Assembly (NCBI RefSeq): GCF_963678635.1
Contig: NC_087065.1
Coordinates: 64,076,973 to 64,140,972 of the forward strand
Reading direction: 5' to 3'
Length of the DNA: 64,000 bases
Source: Symsagittifera roscoffensis
Taxonomy: Eukaryota; Xenacoelomorpha; Acoela; Convolutidae
The notes under the pieces are model-generated. The model was not told where the DNA came from, did no database searches, and saw only the letters and a list, made by a program, of their open reading frames with translations. Below, in pieces: positions 48,555 through 57,144 of this stretch (positions within the stretch are counted from its first letter, which is position 1; the number at the start of each line of letters is the position of its first letter). The translations under genes were made by a program, and so were the position numbers.

Positions 48555-49152
48555 TTTTAACATTATACTTCACTATCTTGAAACCTTCGAAACATTTTTC
48601 ATTTACATTTTTCAAAATAACATGCTGACAAGTACGTAATAATTCTAGTTCAAAATAGACCAATAGGATTCATCCAATCCGTCACTTTCTCTAACTCAAA
48701 CTAAGACCAATTAGACGAATTATATAGAACTCCAGGCACATCTATAACTATAACTTTACGACCTCCAGGTCAAAAATAAGCAAACCACTCCAACTTGACA
48801 ACTAAAATAAATATCACCATAATACCGTACCCCTCCCTTATCTAATAACCCAAAGATCAACAATATTTCCCCAACTCAGACCACGAATACCCCCAAAGCA
48901 AATTTGTTAACTTAGCCTAAAGTAACAAAATGAACATTTTAATTAGCCTAAAGTATAAAAATCTCACCATACCCCGGATCATTTGACAAACAAAAATAAA
49001 GAAAAAGACGACCTCCCAGTCACCATGAAAATTGCCCCCAACAATTTTTTACAGAACTCAACCCACTTGTCAAAAAACTAATAAATAATCCGACCACACT
49101 AGAAAATCGCCTCAAACAGCAAAAAATATTCGACCAAGAGATCATTTCTTAA
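48555..49152 (+). promoter_or_regulatory. Non-coding gap with candidate splice acceptor
   Basis: The only sizeable non-coding gap between frames of the element. AACAATTTTTTACAG ending at 49054 is a plausible 3' splice site for a subgenomic RNA serving the downstream frames. TTAGCCTAAAGTA is repeated (about 48911 and 48942). Confidence 0.4.
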
Positions 49153-49383
49153 ATGCTCTTCTCTCAATCAGTTACTCAAAAACTCATAAATCTTAAACAT
49201 TTTTTTACAATACTTGAAACCTTTATAATATTTCTTTTTGATATACTTGAATCTTTTCTAATAATCCTAATCATTTTTTGTAACATTTTTTTAATTTTCT
49301 ACACTATACTCGAACTATTCCTCCAACTTTCCAAAACCCTTGATTATATCCACAGGTACGATTTATACAACTTGTCTAAATGA
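49153..49383 (+). CDS. Small hydrophobic protein A
   Basis: 76 residues, mostly one long run of Ile, Leu and Phe (about 18-62) that could form two membrane helices, with a short polar C-terminus. No homology recognised. Its TGA overlaps the next ATG as ATGA (49380-49383). Viral small membrane proteins (viroporins) look like this, but low-complexity hydrophobic frames also arise by chance in T-rich sequence; the paired arrangement is the main support. Confidence 0.5.
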   Translation: MLFSQSVTQKLINLKHFFTILETFIIFLFDILESFLIILIIFCNIFLIFYTILELFLQLSKTLDYIHRYDLYNLSK

Positions 49384-49568
49384 TACGAACAATTTTCAGT
49401 AGAACTGATATTTTTTTATTGTTTGTAATTTTCATAACATTTTTATCATCCCTCATTTTGACAATATGCAAATGTATAAAGAAAGCAATCATCACATTTG
49501 CCCTAGCAACAATTTTTCTAATTATTTTTTTGGAAGAATATTATAATAAACATAAACCTTCCCACTAA
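49380..49568 (+). CDS. Small hydrophobic protein B
   Basis: 62 residues with two predicted membrane helices (about 10-30 and 36-52) separated by CKCIKKA, and a charged tail EEYYNKHKPSH. Starts in the ATGA overlap with protein A, suggesting coupled termination and reinitiation. Function unknown. Confidence 0.5.
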   Translation: MIRTIFSRTDIFLLFVIFITFLSSLILTICKCIKKAIITFALATIFLIIFLEEYYNKHKPSH

Positions 49569-49573
49569 AGTAA

Positions 49574-50710
49574 CAATTCAAAAATCCATCAAAAATTGCT
49601 ACCCAACAGTCACAGAATCAGTCTTCACCGACATCATCCCAAGATAACCCAACACCACCTTCAACTACTCAAAATCCTCAAACATCTACACGAATTTCTT
49701 TTCAAGACAATCCATACACTTTTGAAGAACGACATGCTCGTTTATCAGAACCACTAGAACCAGTTCAACGACAAGCACCTCTAAGCGAACCAACATATAA
49801 CCTATACCCAACACTACCACAAGAACTAAGTAGAATAAAAAATCCTAGTCAAAACCAAAATACAGTCGAAATAAATAGACAAATTATACATCCTCGACGA
49901 AACAGAAATTTTCAAACTCCCCGAGTTCATTTTGATATACCTCAATCCCCATCACAAAACACTCCAGAAAACCCCATTGGTATATTACCAGAAACCCCTA
50001 CGCTTCTTTCACAACGTAGCACCTCAAGCCTACCATCAGATTACTTAGGTTCAACACCAACATCTGAGCAAATACGTGAAAATCCTTTCAACCCCACGAA
50101 CCAAACATCACGATTTCCATATTGGACTACACATTCATTTACACAAGGTGAACCAAATTTAGTCAATGACCCCATAGATATTTCTACGGATACAACAACA
50201 TACTCATCACTACCAGAAACATTATCACTACCATCAACACCATCAATAAGCCAGATTTCACCACCACTTTTTAACTTAAATTTTCCAAATAATCTCGACG
50301 CCAGATATCGAGAACAATCATCAATAAATATTCCTTTAAGACTAGATTGGAATACATTTACAGCACCTCCACCATTATTTGGACAACATCAAGAAAGTAA
50401 CCGCCTTCATAACTGGGCACTTAATAGATTACAATATCGCCAAGATATTCACAACGATATCCGTGATCACAATATTCAAATACTCCAACAAAACAGTTTA
50501 CAATTAAAGTTTGAAATCACAGTTAAGTTAAATAATATTACCCAACATCCCTACCCATTAAATCCACCTAACATAACAGCTCAATCACTACCACCACCGT
50601 TTATAACTACTGAAGTAATATACAAATACGACAGATATACCAAAAACACAATTGGCTACATTACATTTTATAATCCATACTCAGGATTATCATACACATG
50701 TATATTCTAA
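49574..50710 (+). CDS. 378-codon frame without methionine; contains YPTL
   Basis: Open from just after a TAA at 49571 to TAA 50708-50710, with no ATG in frame anywhere. The start given is only the open-frame boundary. Gln/Pro/Ser/Thr-rich at first, with NLYPTLPQEL (YPTL at codons about 78-81), then a more ordered C-terminal part with hydrophobic and charged residues (NRLHNWALNRLQYRQDIHN). Codon content is like that of its neighbours and the end overlaps the Env start by 13 nt, so it is very likely coding. It must gain its start by splicing to an upstream exon, or use a non-AUG start. YPxL is a known ALIX-binding budding motif, suggesting a structural or matrix-like role (inference). Confidence 0.7.
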   Translation, partial: QFKNPSKIATQQSQNQSSPTSSQDNPTPPSTTQNPQTSTRISFQDNPYTFEERHARLSEPLEPVQRQAPLSEPTYNLYPTLPQELSRIKNPSQNQNTVEINRQIIHPRRNRNFQTPRVHFDIPQSPSQNTPENPIGILPETPTLLSQRSTSSLPSDYLGSTPTSEQIRENPFNPTNQTSRFPYWTTHSFTQGEPNLVNDPIDISTDTTTYSSLPETLSLPSTPSISQISPPLFNLNFPNNLDARYREQSSINIPLRLDWNTFTAPPPLFGQHQESNRLHNWALNRLQYRQDIHNDIRDHNIQILQQNSLQLKFEITVKLNNITQHPYPLNPPNITAQSLPPPFITTEVIYKYDRYTKNTIGYITFYNPYSGLSYTCIF

Positions 50711-53316
50711 AATTATTAATTTTTCTCCAACTCCTTTTTCTAGTAATCTCAAATCAAAACATAAACCCTTCTCCTCGTACAGGACCACAAGATTTATTAG
50801 TAACACATTACGATTGTGAAGAAAATGAACAAAAAACACTACATAAATATGCAATAAATCAAGTATCACAATGTGAAACAGAACCACAAGCTATAGAAAC
50901 CACAGATGTAATAGCAACACTCTATTCAAAAGCCCGAGCAACAACAGTTACAGGTTATAAATTCACAGCAACATTTTCCGAAAAGAAAGTACATTGTTCA
51001 CAAGTCTCGAACGGAAACAAAAACCGACTTGACCATGAATCATTCTATCAAAGTAATATAGAACGTCTTTTACATCTCAATCCCGACAATTGTAAAAATG
51101 AATTACTTAGACTAAACATCACACAAAATAAAAACTCCCAAAGAAAGTTAGTTAATTTTCAAGTTTTTCCAGACTCTGTACATCAATCACAACTTGAAAG
51201 ACACCAAGGACATATAAAACTAGACGAAAAATACCCGTATAACGGCGCACACGGACGATTAACCTATGACCTACACGATAAACATTGGATACCACACATT
51301 GGTATAAATGACCCATCAAACTGCAAAGCAGACACAAAAAATAAAGGATACCAAGAAATAATGTTTTTTGATTGGAAAATACAACTCGAAAAAATACAAC
51401 TAACACGAGATTTATCAGATAATACAATGATCTATCAAGGAATCCGATTACCTTGTAAAAATGATCAAGGTTATTGCGACCCTACAACGAGAACACAAGC
51501 AACAATTGTTTGGTTCCCCGAAGATACATGTACAACATTTCAAGTAGCAAAAATACACGCTCGTATGATAAAATTTCACGAAAAATATTTTATACAATCA
51601 ATTCCATATGAACAAGTCCATCCATCACGAAAACTAAGTTCTAATTTTAGAAACATAGACAATATAGAAAATAAATTGACACGTTTTCAAATATATCAAG
51701 AAACAGAACTTGCATGTAAATACAGGAATCCACTTCACAGAACACAATACTCTGAAATATTAGTTGAATACGAAAAAGGATTCGACATGACCACTGGAAA
51801 AGTAAAAATCGACCCATATGCCACAGGTCATCCTCCAAACGAAGGAACATCCTATATACCAGTTAATTTTGAAAAAAGCAACGGACAACCTGGTGGACAT
51901 CTAAAACCCCATGACACCAGAAGCACACGCTTACAAGAATTATCACTAATGAATACTACATATTTCGGTAATATCCACTATGATATTCATTTAGATATGA
52001 AACTAGATTATACAATTAGCCGAATTTTTCAAGAAATGTCACTCTCCGAATTAGAAACACTACACCAACTATGCGAATTAGAACGAACACAAATATTACA
52101 ATCACTTGCACTAGCAGTATTAAAAATACCCTATGCAGGATACTTATTATCTGGAAATAGATCAAATTTTTTAGACTATGAAGGAAACATCTTATGGTTT
52201 TATACTTGTACTAAAAAAGTATCACCACTATACGTTTTTGAAGATAAACGATGTTATAAAAGAATCCCTATCTTTTATAAGAATAAAGTACATTTCGTGG
52301 ATACACTTTCACGAAGAACCTATTTCTGGGATACCGCAGTCCCATGTGGATCAGAAAACAGCCACAATGTAGTACAACTAAACCCTGATGAAAATAAATA
52401 TTATCTTCTCACTCCATATCCCACATTAATGCAATCACTCAAAAAATTTTCACCAGAAAGCATTCGCGCTATTGCTCGAAACCCAAATATAGACTTACAA
52501 TCAATAGGAATCTATTCAAATACAGATATTCAACATCACATTAGAACACAACAATTCCAAGAATTATTAACACAAATGGACACTATACAAAGACAATCAA
52601 TAGACCAAAATTTACGCAAACTTGCAGAAACCGCAGGATTTGCCGATATCTACACGCAAGAATATAGCGGATATTTTAAAGACATTAAAGATTATATATA
52701 TCTAAACGGTGAAAAATACCGTCCCCAAGATATATCACCAATTAACATTTTTAGCTTTGTTACACTCAAAAATGAGATCCTCGATTTTCTAGGATGGCCC
52801 TACTACATCTTAGAAAAATTGACTATTTTATACGCAATGTTTAACTTTATTGGATTTCTTTTCTCACTTTTAAAAGGAATCTACAACACATGTGCTATAC
52901 ACACACAAGTAAACAGACAAGCAAGCGTAGCACGCATACTCTTTGCAGGATTTTTTGGAATCTTTTCTACATCTATAAACAAAATTCTTTTAGACGCACA
53001 AATAAAAGAATATAACACAAAAATAGCAACACGACAAAATACATACGACGAAGAACATAACAATGTAGACATAACGCCAACGGCACCACAATTACCACCC
53101 CTACCAAATAACCATCCACTATCCCTAGTCCCACGAAATTTTCGAAATTTAGCCATCACACATAATCCAAATTTTCGACTCACCACATCACAAAGTCCCA
53201 TCCAACATATAATGACACACCAGTCACAAGATGATAATACTTATGAACAAATTATTGAACAACCCCATACCACCGCTTTTCAGTCTCAAAATAATCATTT
53301 TTTTAGCCCACGATGA
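50698..53316 (+). CDS. env: Envelope-like glycoprotein, probably class III fusion type
   Basis: 872 residues. Signal peptide 1-18 (hydrophobic ILKLLIFLQLLFLVIS), Cys-rich ectodomain, membrane anchor at about 707-728 (ILYAMFNFIGFLFSLLKG), a second hydrophobic stretch about 745-760, and a long cytoplasmic tail. Landmarks: LPC...GYCDPTTRTQATIVWFP near 250-280; CELER near 458, then a Gly/Asn-rich stretch (YLLSGNRSNFLDYEGN) and CYKRIPI near 518 followed by FVDTLSRR and VPC. This order recalls glycoproteins of chuviruses and the gB-like class III fold, some of which are known in arthropod retrotransposons; this rests on memory of motifs. PTAP at 794-797 in the tail. No stop or gap, so it appears intact. 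Confidence 0.85.
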   Translation: MYILKLLIFLQLLFLVISNQNINPSPRTGPQDLLVTHYDCEENEQKTLHKYAINQVSQCETEPQAIETTDVIATLYSKARATTVTGYKFTATFSEKKVHCSQVSNGNKNRLDHESFYQSNIERLLHLNPDNCKNELLRLNITQNKNSQRKLVNFQVFPDSVHQSQLERHQGHIKLDEKYPYNGAHGRLTYDLHDKHWIPHIGINDPSNCKADTKNKGYQEIMFFDWKIQLEKIQLTRDLSDNTMIYQGIRLPCKNDQGYCDPTTRTQATIVWFPEDTCTTFQVAKIHARMIKFHEKYFIQSIPYEQVHPSRKLSSNFRNIDNIENKLTRFQIYQETELACKYRNPLHRTQYSEILVEYEKGFDMTTGKVKIDPYATGHPPNEGTSYIPVNFEKSNGQPGGHLKPHDTRSTRLQELSLMNTTYFGNIHYDIHLDMKLDYTISRIFQEMSLSELETLHQLCELERTQILQSLALAVLKIPYAGYLLSGNRSNFLDYEGNILWFYTCTKKVSPLYVFEDKRCYKRIPIFYKNKVHFVDTLSRRTYFWDTAVPCGSENSHNVVQLNPDENKYYLLTPYPTLMQSLKKFSPESIRAIARNPNIDLQSIGIYSNTDIQHHIRTQQFQELLTQMDTIQRQSIDQNLRKLAETAGFADIYTQEYSGYFKDIKDYIYLNGEKYRPQDISPINIFSFVTLKNEILDFLGWPYYILEKLTILYAMFNFIGFLFSLLKGIYNTCAIHTQVNRQASVARILFAGFFGIFSTSINKILLDAQIKEYNTKIATRQNTYDEEHNNVDITPTAPQLPPLPNNHPLSLVPRNFRNLAITHNPNFRLTTSQSPIQHIMTHQSQDDNTYEQIIEQPHTTAFQSQNNHFFSPR

Positions 53317-53861
53317 GCCGCCAACTTGGATCACTACACCGATCAAATTCCCACCCAACCAATCTTACCTCTCCAATCCCAATAATACCACTTTTTGCTT
53401 TTCCGCCACCCGATTTTCCATCTAGTAATGTAACATCAGGCATGAATTCCGACACTAATTCACACATCTCAGTTTTATATTCCATCTCACAACTCAATAA
53501 CCCGAATATTGAAACCCCCGATGAATTTGCCGACTCAGAACCATCCCCATCCAATAATTTTCATAACTCTTCTAATTTTTCCCAACCCCCATTTCAACCC
53601 ATATTATCCAATAACCCTGACCCAATCACTCCCACACCCTCTTATGCTTCCCAAGTTACCCCAACCTACTCCTCATACCATTCTGACCAATCATCTCATT
53701 CTCCAGACACCCCCCGAATCTCCCCAGAGCTAGATAATTTTATTACCCTTCAACAACAACCCTACCACCTTAATACCCCAACCATAAACCAAATCTCCTC
53801 CACAATAAATTCATCCAACCCCCTACCCCTACACCCTCTTCAAATTATACTGAATCATTAG
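53313..53861 (+). CDS. Ser/Pro/Asn-rich protein
   Basis: 182 residues, low complexity and hydrophilic, no helix or motif recognised. ATG overlaps the Env stop as ATGA (53313-53316). Base composition shifts here to C-rich from the A-rich upstream genes. Its last 88 nt overlap the next open frame, which lies at -1. It may be a separate protein, or the N-terminal part of a product joined to the next frame. Confidence 0.6.
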   Translation: MSRQLGSLHRSNSHPTNLTSPIPIIPLFAFPPPDFPSSNVTSGMNSDTNSHISVLYSISQLNNPNIETPDEFADSEPSPSNNFHNSSNFSQPPFQPILSNNPDPITPTPSYASQVTPTYSSYHSDQSSHSPDTPRISPELDNFITLQQQPYHLNTPTINQISSTINSSNPLPLHPLQIILNH

Positions 53862-55117
53862 CACCATCATCCACATCAACTGAATCTTCACTCAACACTA
53901 ATAGAGCTTACCGCACTTTTAAAAGAAAGTTCCCCAACCATCCTTTCCCAGCAAAACCAGGAACAGCCCGTGAATACATCAACCACCCCAAGCATACTAA
54001 CACAAAAGAATTTTTAGCCATCACCTTACCCTCATTCCCACAATACACCTTAAACACCCCCCACGACACTAACGAAACACGCAACTTTGTAGATGAATAC
54101 GTTTTAATGCCCACTCTCTCTTGGACCTCATATTATCATTTTACTAATCCCCTTTGCTTACCCTTATCTAACACTCACATCGATATAGAACGAAATAAGG
54201 ACATGCTATATCGACTCACTACACCACTAACCGCTAGACAATTTACTTACGTTGGATATAAAAAATCACTAAAAACACACACTGCACCTAGAGCTAACGA
54301 ATATACACTCGAATACTATGATCACAACATCATCAGAGCTAACCAAGATCAATTCTTAGACGACGATCGCTTCGCTAATCCACAAATTACCGAGAAATTT
54401 TTCATCAAGACACCATATATATTTACACTAAACATCTTCGATCGAAAGTTTGATCACATTATTTCAGAAGCACTAACAGACACACAAGCATACGAAAGTT
54501 TTAAAGAACGCTTCCAAATATTTTCACTAACCTTTCATTTCCTTGCACCACACGAAAGAGATTTACACTGCTCACACGATATTATGTTGCGCACTAAACA
54601 AACCCACACATATAGTTATTATCGCTTCATCCAAAATCACTTTGACCTACACACACCCTCTAGACAACCACACCATCGTTTTCAATTCATTAATTCCAAA
54701 TACACTTCACCATTTTTCCTAAATTTCACATATTGTATTAAAGACACTAACCTCCATGGTATTCTTCGTAATTATGATCCCATAACCCAAATGTACATCT
54801 TCTGTCCCATCACCAAGACCTTCAACGCCGAAGAATCCCGACCCTTCCTTATCCCGCACGAGTTTGTACAACCTATAGAAATCCCAATTTTAGAATTCAT
54901 CCACAACACTAAATTCAATCACAAATTATATAATCTAATCCAAAACACACCTTATGAGTTTGCAGTTGGCACTGAAGAACTAACCACTATTAAGGCACTT
55001 CAATTGCTTTGGCCACTGCTTCAGACTAAAAATATCATCCGCATCTTAGCTAAACTACTAACAACTTCAGAACTAATTCACGACATCTTCCCCCACGGTT
55101 TTTTCCCCGACGACTAA
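53774..55117 (+). CDS. Last large frame of the element, unknown protein
   Basis: Open for 447 codons from 53774; the first ATG is at 54107, giving 336 residues. The part before that ATG (RAYRTFKRKFPNHPFPAKPG and on) looks coding, so the true start is probably upstream, reached by splicing or a shift from the overlapping frame. The protein is a mix of hydrophobic and charged residues with many His, Phe and Tyr (KFFIKTPYIFTLNIF; FQIFSLTFHFLAPHERD) and a helical C-terminus (IKALQLLWPLLQTKNIIRIL). It looks globular, with no membrane helix or known catalytic motif. Ends TAA followed at once by a splice donor. Confidence 0.75.
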   Translation, partial: YPNHKPNLLHNKFIQPPTPTPSSNYTESLAPSSTSTESSLNTNRAYRTFKRKFPNHPFPAKPGTAREYINHPKHTNTKEFLAITLPSFPQYTLNTPHDTNETRNFVDEYVLMPTLSWTSYYHFTNPLCLPLSNTHIDIERNKDMLYRLTTPLTARQFTYVGYKKSLKTHTAPRANEYTLEYYDHNIIRANQDQFLDDDRFANPQITEKFFIKTPYIFTLNIFDRKFDHIISEALTDTQAYESFKERFQIFSLTFHFLAPHERDLHCSHDIMLRTKQTHTYSYYRFIQNHFDLHTPSRQPHHRFQFINSKYTSPFFLNFTYCIKDTNLHGILRNYDPITQMYIFCPITKTFNAEESRPFLIPHEFVQPIEIPILEFIHNTKFNHKLYNLIQNTPYEFAVGTEELTTIKALQLLWPLLQTKNIIRILAKLLTTSELIHDIFPHGFFPDD

Positions 55118-55120
55118 CAG

Positions 55121-55199
55121 GTAAGTATGAATTAAATGAATATTACTAACTAATTAAAATATTAAACAACTCACCATACTTTATTCATGTTTTCTTTAG
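55121..55199 (+). other. 79-bp intron just after the last stop codon
   Basis: ACAG|GTAAGT donor, perfect branch-site TACTAAC at 55144-55150, and acceptor TTCATGTTTTCTTTAG. All three signals are near consensus. The junction is 3 nt after the stop, close enough that it should not trigger nonsense-mediated decay. Confidence 0.75.
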
Positions 55200-56730
55200 A
55201 TTTTTAGCCTTCATCCGACGATCACCTACAAAAACCACAAAAGACAAATAAAAATCGCAAATTTCATCAAACAGATTTCAAAAATTCTATTAATCTCTTA
55301 CACTTATAGATTTATAAATTTAATACCAATGCAATAAATTCATTTCTAAAATTTTCCCCACAAGCAGTAAATCTAATTATGATGAAAATTTGTAACTTAA
55401 AATTCCCCCATAACTAGCAGTAAATTTCCAAATTCTATGCAGTAAAATAATAAAATGCAAATGCAGTACTAACCTTTTGATATTCTCATTCATTCGCACA
55501 GAAATTCTATCCACACTCGCACAGCTCGCCCACGAAGAATTGTTTAAAATAATGAATTTCAGTTTCAAGTTTTCACACTCAACAACTCTAACATATAATA
55601 ACATGTTTCAAACTTTCCTTTAACCCGGTTGGAAAGGAATTATATACTAAACAAAACTAACCAATGCAGCTTACTAAACACCACAACACAAAGCATAACA
55701 GCATGACTAAGAAAAGGAAACCAACGGTACCCAAACCGGATTAACCCAGTTTAAAACTGGATAATTTATTCTTTTGAAGACTATTATAAAGTCTAAGAAA
55801 GAAATAATAAAACACAAAAAAGTCGAAAGACAAACCCATACCACGAACAATTTGCTTTTTGGAAAAAGGACATAACCAACAAGACATAAGAAAAACCACA
55901 ACAAACCCAACATAAAACGTTGTCACATAACAGGACCCCTCACAAAAACCGCATGAAATCATACTCCCACTCCTGGCCTAACCCACCAGTAAGGACGTCC
56001 TGAGCATGCTCTATAGCCGGCCTAACCCACCGCGCTACATCCACGCTTTGTGACCACACCTCTATTTTTAATAAGAGCTACTCAAGTGTGAGTAACTCTT
56101 CAAAATAACCGAACTAAAACAAAAAGCTTTTGTGAAAACAACTAACTAAAATCATAATTAAAAAATATTAAACTAATAAATGTTTTATAAAATGTAAATT
56201 ACATTATGCAATACATAGATCAGAATACAACACCAAGGACGAACATCTAAAGACAAAACGACCCCACTACACTCGAGAGAGAATGACCAACCACAATCGA
56301 TATGCCACTCACAATCACAACTCAAAGGATTTAGAGTACGACTTGACTTCGCAGAAAAGGACTTCATTGAACTAGACCAATGACCACCTCGATGTTCAAG
56401 TATACGTACAGATCCGAGTAACCAGGCATCCCCTCCACGCACAATCTCCACGCCATTCCCAAACTAGATCAGACACAAAAGAAGTTCTCCACGCAGAACA
56501 GAAAAACCTGACATAGCCAACCATTCTGAAATCAGATTTGAGTTTGTTGCAAAGACTTAGTCGTTGTCACTAGAAGACACAACGTCTTATGTCTCTAACT
56601 CCAGCTTCCTGGAACTTCTTTAACAAAGAGGAAACGGAAGAAAATGATGTTCGCCAAAAACCAACGTCCATCATCCATCCTTCAAATTGCAGAAGAACTA
56701 TTCTAAAAAACTCTGTAAAACCCGGATGGG
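55200..56730 (+). promoter_or_regulatory. 3' untranslated region and polypurine tract
   Basis: About 1.5 kb without a supported sense frame. Direct repeat GGCCTAACCCACC at about 55976 and 56020. Near-palindrome CCAGTTTAAAACTGG near 55747. The best polypurine tract, AAAGAGGAAACGGAAGAAAA (56625-56644), lies 86 nt before the LTR; only GGATGGG abuts the LTR. A second-strand primer normally lies next to the LTR, so the short tract is the expected one although unusually weak. Confidence 0.55.
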
Positions 56731-57140
56731 TGGAACCTGATCTAAACTACATTTTATGATTGGATAATTTAGATATTTTACCAATGTAAAGTATTTAATA
56801 TTAACCAATCATGATCCATCTAACTAACAACCCACTTATTTGTAAGTGCTGAAGTTACTTGTAATTTCAGCACCAGAGAGATTTGAATTTAACTTAGAAA
56901 TTAGTTGGACTCTCCCGAGCACTTCAGCAACCGCAATAAACCAGTATACCCTAGATCTATTGAGCCTAGCAGAGACTAGTTAAACAACCTGAGACTAGAT
57001 AGTATAAGAGTAAGATTAGGATCGGTATTAGACTAAGAAGTTGCACGAATCTATCCGGCCGAAAATAAGATAGCGTGACGAGCAGACGGTGTACCCTATC
57101 CGAAATTACTCTATGAGTTAACCAACTCGGTCCTAACTCA
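56731..57140 (+). repeat. 3' LTR (410 bp)
   Basis: Same length and ends as the 5' LTR with one substitution. AATAAA at 56935-56940. Followed by the right target duplication CTAT (57141-57144). Confidence 0.97.
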
Positions 57141-57144
57141 CTAT

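Larger units (their letters stand above)
38226..57140 (+). mobile_element. Intact 18.9-kb Gypsy-type LTR retroelement with envelope and accessory genes
   Basis: 18,915 bp with paired LTRs, primer-binding site, leader, complete Gag-Pol and envelope-like protein. Order of frames: basic protein (39889), 609-residue protein (40331), Gag-Pol (42099), two small membrane proteins (49153, 49380), Met-less frame (49574), Env (50698), Ser/Pro-rich protein (53313), last large frame (53774/54107), intron (55121), 3'UTR, LTR. Pol order PR-RT-RH-IN with a GPY module marks it as Ty3/Gypsy (Metaviridae). Typical elements of that group are 5-10 kb. The coding strand is visibly A-rich and G-poor through most of its length. 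LTRs differ by one base, so insertion is recent. Lies in sense orientation within GPCR intron 2. Confidence 0.97.

Noticed and set aside
53774-53861. Canonical -1 frameshift site joining the two last frames
   Set aside because: The C-rich run near AACCCCCTA does not satisfy X XXY YYZ in the zero frame and no clear downstream structure was seen.
56185-56451. 88-codon antisense frame in the 3'UTR of the retroelement, possible HBZ-like antisense gene
   Set aside because: No promoter, splice site or motif visible; antisense frames of this size are common in A-rich sequence.
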